Source of the DNA: Aldrovandia affinis
Lineage: Eukaryota; Chordata; Actinopteri; Notacanthiformes; Halosauridae
Reading direction: 5' to 3'
DNA length: 64,000 nucleotides
Assembly (NCBI GenBank): GCA_029706075.1
Contig: JAINUG010000052.1
Coordinates: 547,001 to 611,000, forward strand
Part shown: positions 1-10,870 of the stretch, piece after piece
Layout: every line of letters begins with the position of its first letter
How positions within the stretch are numbered: position 1 is the stretch's first letter
Notes under the pieces: model-generated
The model's input: the letters and a program-made list of their open reading frames with translations, nothing else
What the model was told of the DNA's origin: nothing
Database searches by the model: none
Program-made: the position numbers and the translations under genes

Positions 1-820
1 TGCTGTCAGGCTTCTGAACGCTAACTAATGTATCCTCGAAAGGTCTGTAACAAATAGATTCCGCTAGCCACGATACTAATTTTCGCTATGTTAAACTCAA
101 TTGACTTATGCTAAAAATGTTAGCGATCTAAAAGTCTGCTATTTTTTGCTTTTGGGGTCTTTCAGGATGGACGGGAGGTCCCTCCAAGGCAATGGTGAGG
201 GAAATACTGAAAATAGATGATTGAACATTCCATTTTGCTAGCATAACTAAAGAATGCTAGCAAGCACATGGCTAGCAAACAGCTTTGAAAAGATCATATT
301 TTGCATAAAACCCCCAAAAGTTTACTTTATTGAAGAGAATATGTGTTCCATTATTAAAGTTACACACTGATTTTCAGACTTTGGAACACATCTATTTCAA
401 AATGATGGGATTTAACAACTTACCATTACATTTTGTCACTACCGAAACTCTACCATAGGTTTCGGTAGTGGCTTGTTTCCGATAGTGACAATTCTAGCTA
501 ACTTTGAGCATAACTAAAGAATGCTAGCAAGCACATGGCTAGCATACACGTCTTTGAAGAGGTGTACACACATAAAAACATATTTTGCATAAAACCCCCA
601 AAAGTTTACTGAATTGAAGAGAATATGTGGTGGTGACGATTCTTAAAGTTACATACCGATTTTCAGACTTTGGAACACATTTATTTCAAAAGTATGGGAT
701 TTAGCTACTTACCATGCAGCTATGAGGGACAGGGAGGCAGTGTCACTGCCTGGTCAAAAATGCAGGGGTGTGGCTAAAAACCAGGCTCAGCCAATGGACT
801 AAAACTATGGGGTTTCGGTA
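1..820. repeat. Tandem repeat, about 265-bp unit, with palindromic CACTACCGAAA motif
   Basis: Two diverged units are visible. The first runs from about 241 (GCATAACTAAAGAATGCTAG) to 425. The second starts near 507 with the same words and runs to about 712. Shared blocks include the GCTAGCAAGCACATGGCTAGC stretch, a CATAAAACCCCCAAAAG block, and TTTTCAGACTTTGGAACACAT followed by a TTACCAT end. The spacer at 434-475 holds CACTACCGAAA and its reverse complement TTTCGGTAGTG, and TTTCGGTAGTGACA recurs at 813-827. No coding frame is visible. It is probably a satellite-like or transposon-derived repeat; the family was not recognised. Confidence 0.6.
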
Positions 821-1329
821 GTGACATGAAAACGGGGGACTTTTTTTAGTATAGTTTTTTTATTTAAAAATTAAACCCACAATAAATCTAAATCTTTCAA
901 CTTCTGTTTAAACTTAATCATAAAGATCTTTGAAATTACACCATTGAACAAAATCTAAAAAATGTTTTAAGTGTTATTTACATACATTTAAATTTAGGGG
1001 TCAGGGTTTGGGACAGCTACTTCCCAATAGAAAGTACCCTATAAATGATGTTTTTTAAATTTATTTAGCTTATCACTATATCATTTAATGCCTTGGGTTT
1101 AAATAGATCATAACATATTCTTAGTAAATATCTATGTCTGAATACTTAATTGTTTTGTTAAATAGTTTTTATTGTTGTGGGACCGCACTTTGACCTAATT
1201 CGGTAGAATGCCCCATATACAGATGTTTCAGTACATCAATTTGCCAATATACAGTAAAGGAGACTGGGGGAAAAGTCCATCACTGTTTGTACTGTACTGC
1301 ATGTATATTTTGGTAACTGCATGTTCAAT

Positions 1330-1630
1330 TTTTGTAGAATTGCAAGACTGCCACGTGAGGGTGAAAGGACACCCATGCTCTCCGAACAACAAGAGGCCCT
1401 CATAGTTGACATGGTCCTTCAAAACAACACCATTAGACTGCATGAAATATAGCAGAGAGTTATTGAAGACAATGCACATTTTGAAGGAATCAACAGTGTC
1501 AGCCTTTCCACCATTGACTGTGTCCTCCAACGCAACAAGGTGCGCATGAAGCAGGTGTACAGAGTACCCTTTGAGCGCAACTCAGAAAGGGTCAAAGAGC
1601 AACAATTTCACTATGTGCAAGTAGGTGTAC
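1330..1630 (+). pseudogene. IS630/Tc1-type transposase N-terminal fragment
   Basis: Read in the appropriate frame, 1365-1622 encodes a helix-turn-helix type stretch. It contains LSEQQEALIVDMVLQNN, then an in-frame TAG at about 1450, then RVIEDNAHFEGIN, STIDCVLQRNKVRMKQ and YRVPFERNSERVKE. This pattern matches the N-terminal DNA-binding half of fish IS630/Tc1-superfamily transposases with a DDE_3 catalytic half. The catalytic half is absent downstream, where a hAT-type repeat follows from 1746. The internal stop and truncation indicate a dead copy. The family call rests on recalled pattern similarity. Confidence 0.55.
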
Positions 1631-1745
1631 ATTCAGACACATTCAATGTTGATTGTTTACAGTTAAATACTACTGTATACTACTGTCAAGCTGCATGACA
1701 TTGTAATGTATGTAAATCAGGAGTGCATATACTGTACTCTACAGC

Positions 1746-1910
1746 AGTGGTCCCCAACCTTTTTTGCACCACGGACCGGTTTCATGCAAGACCATTTTCC
1801 ACGGACCGGGTGGGGTAGGTACACCCCCCCAAAAAACTGAGACCGGTTCATTTTTTTCACGGACCGGGGGGTTATACCGAAGAAAAAAAAAAACTGAGAC
1901 CGGTTCACTT
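1746..1910. mobile_element. hAT-type non-autonomous element end (CAGTGGTCCCCAACC)
   Basis: The stretch starts CAGTGGTCCCCAACCTTTTT and carries repeated CACGGACCGG and GAGACCGGTTCA words. This resembles the terminal part of hAT-derived non-autonomous elements common in vertebrates. A matching right terminal repeat (GGTTGGGGACCACTG) is not seen before 2100, so this looks like one end or a truncated copy. Confidence 0.45.
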
Positions 1911-2099
1911 ACAAAACTATATCTATTTCTACGTATAGAGTGTTTGAATTGGATTCCATGGAAAGACTATGTAAGTGCTGAATCCACTGAGTTATGAAAT
2001 TGTTTTTTTTTTTGGAAATACAAAATGCATTTACTGTATTGTAAACAATAAAAAAAAATCTGGAGCTACATGCCCTGAACAGTGTTTTCAATTTTTTTT

Positions 2100-3840
2100 A
2101 TGTAGTGTGTAATGAATGCTCAGTAGTGTTTTTATTTTGACTGGCTTGGAGTATGATCTGACAACATTGTTTGTTTTTGAGCACAGATGAAACTGTTTTG
2201 AGGCGATTGTTTGGTTTTGGAAGAGTCAGAGGTTTTGTGAATGTAGTTTAAAAATTGGGTTTTGAGCTTAGTTTTGAGAAAAGGGTGGAAGGTTTCAAGA
2301 AATGTGTCTTAGCGATTGTGAAAAAGTAATGCAAATTGAAAACTGTAGCCCCTAGTGGCTGGCAGTAGTAAGATTCTCTCCCCATAGGGAGAATATAAAA
2401 ATATTGGGAGAAATACAAAATCAATAAATATATATGTAGGGCAGGTCAAAGAACTATGCCCTGAAGTGACCCCAAAGAGTGTGAACTGTGTGTGTATTTC
2501 CAGCAGGGAGTCAACGGGTGAGAACAATGGTTTTGCCCCAGACGTCTCTCAGGCCCCACACTAATCCTATCTCAGCAAAACAGGACACAGTGGGGACTGT
2601 TCTCAAGACTTGACCACATCACTGAGTTTAATGTGTTATACTGTAAACTTCATCATTCACATGTACAGTATAAGCATGCTTGGTGTTGTTGGAGAGCTGA
2701 TGTAATGAGCAGTGGGTTGGTGTCATTGGTGACGTGGTGCGGGTGGCGCTTACTGAGGATCTCAGAACACCGTTCAAAAGTGAACGGTGCAAATGCAAAT
2801 GATCTGCGGTCAGCGGCCGCCTGTGAGACGGGCAGTGTGATGCACGTGCGATAGGCAGCAGGGGGGGGGTGGTTCCGGTTTTCAGTGATTATGTCCTTAT
2901 TTGGTGTTTGATGGCTTCTTTTGATGTGTGGGTATTTAGGGGGAAAGGTGGCATACATCGCGGTGATTCGTATTACGAACTCCTGCGCAACTTAGCGTAT
3001 AGCCGTTTTTGTATTCTTACGTTACAAATTCTGTTTGATGTTTTTATGCAAGTCCGGTTAATAAACATTTTCATACTAAAACATCTCTCATTAATCTAGA
3101 CTGCAGTTACACGTTGTGGTTTTAAGATTAAGTTAACACACACACATAGAACGTTGCAACTCCATAGTCACTCGCCTATGCATTAGTGCCGTTGCAAGAT
3201 ACGCAACTGAATCCTTGCTAGGTTTTACACAGGCCAAAGGCACGTCTGCATCTCATATAGAGATAGCAACCCGTATAGCGCCACACTACGCGAGACGAGA
3301 GACTACAGTCTCTCATTTGCTTATACAAGTCTAGAAGTAAGAGTTAACAGAGAGAAAAGCTAACATACATGGAGTCAGATAGAGTTGGAGTTAATTAAAC
3401 ATCCATTTAATCCCGCAATTTGTTAGACTCCTGTTAACATTCTGTTGGGCCATAATTGTCCAGTGAGTAGGCCATTTTTCGCATTGTTATTTTGCAATTC
3501 ATCGTTTTTCCGACAATAGTTTGTGATTCAGTAATCAGTCGTAACCCATGCAGAAAAACTCGGAGCTCAACGGCTCAATGATGAGACCGACTCCAGTCTC
3601 GGATTTAGAATCGCTTATTTATTACAGGCTACGTAGATGCACGAGCGCTCTATGGAGCTAGTGAACAACTGTACTTTATTTTTTAAATTCAATTTTGTAT
3701 TTAAATTAATTCTACAAATTCATTTAGACCCCATTAGTCCAGGGAGGGTGGGGCGTTGAATATCAAATATTGCTTCCTATAAACCTATAAAGTCTTTGAA
3801 GCTCATTTTGTCCTCATGCACGTCCCACGTGCGGAGCTTT
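2100..3840. other. Intergenic, no gene recognised
   Basis: No convincing coding exon was found. Short open frames on both strands (for example 2309-2527 and 2653-2958 minus) lack recognisable domains. The stretch TGCAAATTGAAAACTGTAGC followed by CCCTAGTGGC near 2330-2352 resembles a dispersed fish repeat, but the family is not named here. The end of this stretch is the 3' flank of the zinc-finger gene. Confidence 0.4.
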
Positions 3841-3845
3841 TCACC

Positions 3846-5198
3846 TTAGTGCATTTTCAAGTGGTTCTTTAAATGAGTCTTGTGACGAAAACATACCCCA
3901 CACCGAGCACATTTGTAAGGCTTTTCACGTGTATGAGTCCTTTGGTGTTTTCGAAAACTGGATGTGTACTTAAAATACTTCCCACACTCAGTACATTTGT
4001 ATGGCTTTTCACCCGTGTGACTTCTCAGGTGTTTCTTTAAATTATTTGCTAAGTTAAAACACATTCCACACTGTGTGCATTTGAAAGGCTTTTCGCCTGT
4101 GTGAATTGTGTTGTGCTCATTTAAATGGGATTGCTGGTAAAAACACTTCCCACACTCCGTACATTTGAAGGGCATTTCACCTGTATGAATTCTGAGGTGG
4201 TACTTTAAATGATGTGCTTGGTTAAAACACTTTCCACACTGAGTACATGTGTAGGGCTTTTCACCTGTATGAATTCTCAGGTGGTACTTTAAATTACATG
4301 CTTGGCTAAAAAACTTTCCACACTGAGTACATTTGTAGGGCTTTTCACCTGTGTGAGTCATTTGGTGTTTTGTTAAAGCAGATGCGTACTTAAAACACAT
4401 CCCGCAATCAGTACATTTATTGGCCTTTTCACGTGTATGAGTCCTTTGGTGTTTTCGAAAACTGGATTTGTACTTAAAATACTTCCCACACTCAGTACAT
4501 TTGTAGGGCTTTTCACCTGTGTGAATTCTCAGGTGTTTCTTTAAATGATTTGCTAGGTTAAAACACATCCCACACTGTGTGCATTTGAAAGGATTTTCAC
4601 CTGTGTGAATTGTGTTGTGCTCATTATTCATGAGATCACTCACTAAACTTTCACTGGATTCACACTTAATTTTCTCAAATGTAATACTGGCACATTTAAT
4701 ATCCTGCAAGTCGCTGTCCTGTTCAGTCTTATGGTAGCCTCCATCATCAGTCTCTGTTTTGATCTGGTCTTGTTGCAGGTGGGGTACACATCCCAGCTCT
4801 GTAAAGTTGAGGCTCTCTGTCTTAACCCATTAAGACCTGGAGTGACGTTTAGGTCGCATCGATTTTGCGATTAATGAAATGCGCTGTGATTCGCTGAAAT
4901 AGACGTGGGGGAAATGAAGTGCACGTTGGTGTCGGCTTTTTTTTTGGAAATTTTTTCCAGAAAACCCTCAGGTTTTAAGAGGTTGTGTAGAATAATTGCT
5001 TAGGTTTTAATAGGCGTTTTTAGCAGGCATTTTAGGTCTGAATGGGTTAAGATCCCCAGTGTGGGTGGAGCCCAGATCAATTTCTGTTTTTATCAGTGAT
5101 GTGTGTGTGTGGTGTAGATCACTGACCCCGCTGTGTGCTGTAACACACTCTGGCTCCAGTGTGTTGAGTCCTGGTGCAGCACACTGTGTCTCTGCCAT
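3846..5198 (-). pseudogene. C2H2 zinc-finger protein gene, nine fingers, broken by a MITE
   Basis: The gene reads from ATG 5198-5196 (MAETQCAAPG) to a stop at 3848-3846. The N-terminal part has LIKTEIDLGSTHTGDL, an acidic IKTE-type motif common in fish zinc-finger genes. The C-terminal part has nine tandem fingers of 28 residues, each CxxC-x12-HxxxH with TGEKP or TREKP linkers, between about 4589 and 3849, preceded by a half finger ([11 protein letters not shown]). A KRAB or SCAN box was not seen. It is probably a nuclear, sequence-specific DNA-binding protein. A 221-bp insertion at 4826-5046 flanked by TTAA brings in a stop at 5007. Outside the insert both halves are open and in compatible frames across a single TTAA. 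Translation from 5198 as shown would stop after 63 codons, so the allele is probably null unless the insert is spliced out or a downstream start is used. Confidence 0.85.
4826..5046. mobile_element. piggyBac-like MITE (TTAA target site) inside the zinc-finger CDS
   Basis: Flanking TTAA copies are at 4822-4825 and 5047-5050. The ends are inverted: CCCATTAAGACCT at the left and, as reverse complement, CCCATTCAGACCT at the right. The length is 221 bp with no transposase frame. The TTAA duplication and CCC-type ends are those of piggyBac-superfamily non-autonomous elements. The minus-strand zinc-finger frame runs into the insert and stops at 5007. Confidence 0.75.
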
Positions 5199-5599
5199 GT
5201 GAACAGACTACACTGAGTTCCTCTTCTTTCTGTCTGATCCTGTGCTGCTCAGTGAGCTCTGGTAGTGTTGTCTCAGTGTCCGGTCTCAGACAGACTCCTG
5301 CCTACATCACACTGCTGTTCAAAGCTGTGCAGAAGTGCATCGCCTACAGGAAAACAGGAAATGTACATTTCAGTGGGCATGTCTTGAAAGAAGAGCGAGG
5401 AAATTTGAATGTTTATATTACTTTAAGTAAATGAGATTAAAATAGTTTACCATGAGCTTTGATCCATAGCTCACATGAAGTTAATGCATCAGAGGTCCAG
5501 ATTTGCAGTCGTCCTACCGTCTCAGACGACTAAAAATGAAGGACAACCTTCGATTTCCAAGTGATCGTCCTGCTGACGACTGAATTTTGGATTTTTTAA

Positions 5600-5978
5600 T
5601 ATTTTTTTATGTATAATATTTGTTTCTGATTTTTTCTCCCATTTGTCTCCCAAATTGGTAGCCAATTAGACCCACTATTTCTATGTCAATCCCCCCAAGA
5701 GTAATGTGATTTTGCTGCCGTAGTCCTGCGACCGGTAGCGACGAAGGCTCTTCCGAGACGGCACTCGCCAAGTGTCGACCGTAACCCGGTACTACAGGGC
5801 CACTCTTATGCGCAGCGAACATCATGTCGGCTTCCCTCCCCCCTCCCTGGGGCAGACAGCCAACCGCCGCCCCTGGTGGCACTCCCGGCCAGAGGCGACT
5901 CTGGCGAGACGGGGAATTGAACCCCAGTCTCCATGGCCAGCGTCGAACGTTGTAACCACTGGGCCACGCGGGAGGCCC
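5600..5978 (-). mobile_element. tRNA-derived SINE (family A), near full length, with target site duplication
   Basis: On the minus strand the element starts GGGCCTCCCGCGTGGCCCAG with an A-box-like TGGCCCAGTGG and a B-box-like GGTTCAATTCC. A body with GCCAGGGGCGGCG-type words follows, then the tail ACCAATTTGGGAGACAAATG near 5655-5636. It is flanked by AATTTTGGATTTTTTAA (5583-5599) and AATTTAGGATTTTTTAA (5979-5995), a 17-bp target site duplication with one mismatch. Further copies of this family occur at 26578, 31507, 43838, 48113, 52650, 53375, 59478 and 61083. Confidence 0.8.
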
Positions 5979-6794
5979 AATTTAGGATTTTTTAAATTAG
6001 CCAACTGGAACTATTTGTGTTTTACACTCACAACGTAACAAACACGTCATGCACAGATATTCAAAAATATTTCCAAAGTTCCAAATGGGAAAAGCGGCAC
6101 TGTCACTCGCATGCAGTCTGTGCTCACTGCGTTTGCTGTTGTTGCTATGCCAGACTCTGCAGCAGTCAAGCAAGTTCGCAGATCGTAGCACATAGACACA
6201 ACAGCGAGAACCAGCTAGTTCGTTAGCTAGCTAACGTTAGCGTTCATGGACATTGGGTATCGGTATCTGTTGTTGCTAGTTGCTTGCTAACACAAGGCGT
6301 AGTAAGTGATCATGCATTTATCACTTACCAAGCCTTGAATTGGCAAGCAATATCCACGAACACTACCTAGCTAGTTACTGTCTATATTCAGTTCAGTGAG
6401 CCCTCCCGCCAGGCTGAAGAATCGCTGTGATTTTCTTGCAGTGATTTCACATCTCCGTCCTACAGTCCAAGCACAAATCATTCCCACATCCCTGCTCGGT
6501 TAAATCTAGGAATTATTAGCTAGCTATTACGTTAGCTGCCATGCCAGACTCTAGTTGGGAGTGGAAAAATCTCTCTCGTTCAAGTCCCGACTAGTGTACG
6601 CTATGATATACTGTTCAAGTGAGAACACTAGTCACTAATGCCACCTGCAGGCACCTGTCAGAGCTTCACTGCTACACAGTCCCATGAGCACACGCTGCAC
6701 AAGTCAAACATAAATATCTGTGTAGAAAATAAATAACGTTAACCATTGTGTCCATCTTTGGGCTACATACGACGTAGTGATCGCATTTTCAAAG

Positions 6795-6929
6795 ATGTGG
6801 AGATTTATTGAGGGTGCAAGTCCACCGCCCACTAAAAAGGCTAAAACCAAAGAAGATCAGCTAAAAACTCAGGGAAAATATAATTCCGGGAGCAGAGATC
6901 GCACTTTCCAGGATTGGAATGGAACTTAG
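6795..6929 (+). pseudogene. hAT (ZMYM/TTF type) transposase N-terminal fragment
   Basis: A 44-codon frame starts MWRFIEGASPPPTKKAK and ends FQDWNGT followed by a stop. The basic GASPPPTKKAK-type start is typical of the first coding exon of fish hAT transposases of the TTF/ZMYM group. No zinc-finger or RNase-H-fold part follows; a BEL/Pao gag begins instead about 90 bp downstream. The GCTAGC-rich sequence at 6200-6560 could be leader of the same element, but its left terminal repeat was not identified. Confidence 0.45.
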
Positions 6930-6993
6930 TATTATAAACACTGTGTTTAAAGCAACATATTCATGTTTATAGTGTAGTTAATTTTATTTTATT

Positions 6994-9716
6994 TTGACGA
7001 GATTGAGTGCAACGAAATGGCTGACGAATATTTACAAGAGCGCAGTTACTGAAGATGTAACGTGTACTGAAAAGGGGCTGGCAGAGAAACTTCATAAGCA
7101 AATCAATGCTAGAAGAAGTAAATTGAGACAATTAACATTCAAAACAAAGATAATTGATCAGTTGATGGAAGAGACACATTGAGAGTGAATATCTCAGCAT
7201 GTTTAACGATTTATTCAGTGAATTCACAGACTGCAATTACAGAGTGCTTTCTCTACTGCCTGAAGAGAAACATGACGCAGACCAAACTGACTGGTTTCTA
7301 CCAAAATCAGATGTCTTTGAAGACTTAATTGCCAAAATGGAAGAGCGGATAAAGCAAGCTAGAAGCCGCATTGAAGCTGCCCAAAAATGTCACAACAATG
7401 TTACTTCACAGGATAGCATTTCAGTGGTTTCGAAAGAACGAAGCAAAAGGAGCAGCAGAGCTGGGTCTACCAGTGGGCCATCATCAACCAGTTCCACCTC
7501 CACAGCGCGCCGTAAAGAAGAAGCAAACCGAGCAGCACTTCTAGCACAAGCTGCAGCTCTGAAACAGAAGCAAGCTTTGGAATTAGAAGAGGTACAGCTG
7601 AAAACCAAGAAGGAACAGTTGGAAATGGAAACTGCCATCGCTGCGTCCAGTGCCAGGATAAAGGTCTTTGACGAATTTGAAGCCTCAGACTTACATCAAG
7701 ATGGAATGGAATGGAAGAATACTTCAAGACAGGAACATGATATAAAGATCTGAGTCTACACCAGCCAAGGCCAAGACCCACAGAAGACAGGCTAAGACCC
7801 ACAGAAGAAAGGTCAAGGCACATTGAATTTAGGCCAGGGATCACTGAAGAGGGTCATAGCCATGGGGAAGACACAGGTAACCTCTTGAAAGTGATGCAGA
7901 GGCAGAACAACATTACAGAGATGCAACTACAGCAATGGTCTCACCTTCCACAAAAAAACATACCTCTGATGGAAACGCGCTTGAATTTAAGTCTTTCGTC
8001 AGAGCTTTCGAGCACACTATCGAGAGCAAGACTGAAAGCAGCAGAGATCGGTTATACTTTCTGGAACAGTTCACCAGAGGCGAACCAAGGGATCTCATCA
8101 GGAGTTGACCAGCTGTACAGCCAGTATGGAAATTAGCTCAAGATCGCTACTGCTTATATAGACAAAGCTTTGCAATGGCCTCAAATCAAGTCAGAAGATA
8201 AGTCACTGTACACCTACTCTCTGTTTTTGATCGGGTGTCGAAATAACATTGAGGACATTGAATATATGGAAGAAATGGACAACCCCACAAACATGCGGGT
8301 CATCATCTCCAAACTACCATACAAGATCAGAGAAAGGAGGAGATCCACAGCATTCAACATCCAAGAAAGAAGAGGTAGGAGAGCCAGATTCACTGACTTG
8401 GTGGATTTCTTAGACAGACTTGCAAAGATTGCTCTGGATCCATTATTTGTGGACATTCAGGATGTCACTGCAGCCACGGATGGAAAATGGAAAGCCAAAG
8501 TCATTAAGAAAAATGATGCCAAGGGTAGTGCCTTTGTTACCAGTGTCACCCCTGCCACAGTTGACAAAGCTCATCATCACCAAAAGATGGCGCCAACTCC
8601 ATCAATGATGCTCTCCAGATGTCTTGTCTGTTTTGCGAGAAGAACCACTTTTTGCATGTGTGCACCAACTTGAAGAAAATCACACAAAGAGAGAATTGAG
8701 TTTCTGAAGACCCGTGGACTTTGCTTTGGATACCTGCTAAAAGGACACTTAAGCAAAGATTGTAAAAAATATATATATATATATTATATGTGAAGTTTGT
8801 GCACTGAAACATTCCACCATGCTCCATTTCACAAAGCAAGAAAAGGTAATCCTTAAAGAAAATACTGATGATGACAGGACTCAAGAGACTAGTGTCCAGC
8901 GGATTGGTGTCAATGGAACATGAAACGTGGATATACTGGGGCCGGAGAAGCTGAGTGTATCCTGGCGATTGTCCCAGTCCGGATAAAGTCAAAGAGAAGT
9001 AGTAGAGAGGTGAAGACTTACGCATTTATTGACCCTGGGAGCTCAGCCACCTTTTGTTCTGAAGCGTTGATGAATCAGCTGAACATGAGAGGAAGGAGGA
9101 CTGAGATTTTGCTGCAGACCATGGGTCAAGAGAAGACCGTGCAGAGCTACATGCTGTCAGACTTGGAAGTTTGTGGTCTAGAGGAGAGCGACTTCATTGA
9201 ACTGCCTAACGTATTCAGCCAGAAGGACATTCCAGTAAAGCGGGAAAACATACCCCTGCAGGAAGATGTTGACAGATGGCCATATCTGGAGGAAGTGTGA
9301 CTGCCACGCATTGATGCTGAAGTGGGGCTGCTGATAGGAACCAATGCACACAAGGCCATGGAACCATGGAAAGTGATTCATAGTGAAAAGGATGGTCCCT
9401 ATGCAGTCAAGACTGCACTCGGCTGGATTGTCAATGGTCCACTTTCATGAGAATTCAGTTCAGATGGAACAGGGCGACCATGCGTTACAGTTAACAGGAT
9501 CTCAATTGTGAATGTTGAAGAGCCGTTAGTCCGACAGTTTAATTACTACTTGCCTGAACACAAGTATGAAGATAAGTCCGAGATGTCTCAGGAAATCACA
9601 AGTTCATGGAACAAGTTTCTAAGTCAGCTCATCTCATCAACGGCCACTACTGCATCAGCTTGCCTTTGAGAAAGGAAAAGGTAAATATGCCAAATAACCG
9701 CAGCACTGCTGAACAG
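6994..9716 (+). mobile_element. Decayed BEL/Pao LTR retrotransposon (gag, protease, start of RT)
   Basis: Open blocks read in order. Gag is at 6994-7753 and 7960-8650, with LPEEKHDADQTDWFLPK, a coiled, Gln/Glu-rich segment (AALLAQAAALKQKQALELEE) and LYFLEQFTRGEPRDLI. The protease-like block is at 8920-9300, with TYAFIDPGSSATF. A linker carries [13 protein letters not shown] and GWIVNGPL. The start of reverse transcriptase is at 9600-9716 (HLINGHYCISLPL, MPNNRSTAEQ). This order and these motifs are those of fish BEL/Pao elements. Several stops and frameshifts interrupt the frames (about 7752, 8104, 9298, 9449 and 9668), so the copy is dead. Most of RT, RNase H and integrase is missing, and an SREK1-like sequence follows directly. 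No 5' LTR was found. Confidence 0.8.
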
Positions 9717-10190
9717 CTCCTGAAGCTAATGACATCTGTAGACCCAAAGTTGAATCACATGGCAGGAGGACTGAATCTAAATCAAATTCAGGAAGAAGGA
9801 GGAGAAGGTTAAAGAGCACTCCAAAACTCCCCCAAAGAGCTACAGTACCACCAGGAGGTCTTGCAGCATCAGTCGGAGGCACAGAAGAAGCCGCAGCGCA
9901 TCCCGATCTTCGAAGAAGTCTAGGTCTCCAAAAAGAAATCTCTCCAGGTTTCCCTATCCTAGAAGGCACATGAAGGAAAAGAAGAAGGATAAGGACAGAG
10001 AGAGGTAACATGGCAGGGACAGGAAAGAGGAGAAAGATCGAAACCGAGATGAAAGAGAAGAGTCAACCTCTAAAAATAAAAGTAAAGGCATTCCAGAAGG
10101 GCTTGCTCAGAACTGGAGAAAGAAAAAAAGACAAAGGAAAAAGAAAGACTGGAGAAGGAGAAAAAAGAAAGAAGAATAAAGGCTTACCTG
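9717..10190 (+). pseudogene. SREK1-like retrocopy fragment (SR-type splicing regulator)
   Basis: Straight after BEL-type MPNNRSTAEQ the frame reads LLKLMTSVDPKLNHMAGGL. After a one-base frame change near 9790 it reads EHSKTPPKSYSTTRRS, RSRSASRSSKKSRSPKR, YPRRHMKEKKKDKDRER, a stop at about 10007, then DEREESTSKNKSKG. The Arg-Ser and Lys-Glu rich blocks follow the order I recall for the C-terminal half of SREK1 (SFRS12), a nuclear splicing regulator. Exons are fused and the middle of the protein is missing, as in a processed and internally deleted copy. Stops and the frameshift make it a pseudogene. The identification is from memory. Confidence 0.6.
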
Positions 10191-10329
10191 GTAGCACTCA
10201 GACTGTGCTCACAAAAAAGAGACTTTTTGAAAATCCTTAATGATAATGGATGTTTAAGTTTACACGGCTCCCTTTAAGTTACATTTAAGTAATTGTTATG
10301 CTTCCCACCTACACAATTAGGGGCTGGAA

Positions 10330-10870
10330 TGTAGGAGCCAAAAATATGTTTTGTTTAAAAGGATATAAATGTATATGTTGTATGAAATAAGTTCTGTATG
10401 TATCTAGTTATGTATTTGCATTTTTGAAATGTGGAATATCGCTTTGGTGGTTCTTTAAGCCAGGTATCGCCCATAATGAACTATTATTTATAGTGACGCA
10501 TTTCATTCAAAGTAGTGAGGAAGTAGAACGTGGAAGCTTTAGGAGCCTCGGAGCAATACAGTTTTTGACCGTAATCGTAATCATAAGTATAAACGTAAAA
10601 TGTAAGCGTAAGCATACATGCAAAACGTAAAGGCAAAAGTGAACAGAAGTCAAATAACAAGTTATTATTACCAACGTATTTTATTTCTTTGTCATCCTGC
10701 TCATTTTACTTTGCCAATAAATCAACTCAACTAAAGAAAGACGCATTCGTGTGCTGTGTACTGGATGCTGTGAGTACAATGTAAACGGATGCTGCTTTCA
10801 AGCTCAGTCACACAAACGAGGTAAGAACATTTGGGATACGTGTCAGCTACAATGCAAAAGGGTTCCTTCA
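10330..10870 (+). mobile_element. Possible BEL/Pao 3' LTR downstream of the SREK1 fragment
   Basis: A purine-rich word (TTAGGGGCTGGAA) precedes TGTAGGAGCC at 10330. AATAAATC at about 10718 could be a poly(A) signal, and the sequence near 10867 reads CTTCAAAGTGGTGAC. These fit a polypurine tract and LTR, but no second LTR copy exists in the window for comparison, so the borders are guesses. Confidence 0.3.

Noticed and set aside
5600..5990. tRNA gene suggested by A and B box-like words
   Set aside because: The words belong to a SINE head with a body, tail and target duplication. The same holds at 26578, 31507, 48113 and 61970.
7390..7844. Minus-strand frames with Leu/Ser-rich sequence
   Set aside because: They are antisense to BEL/Pao gag.
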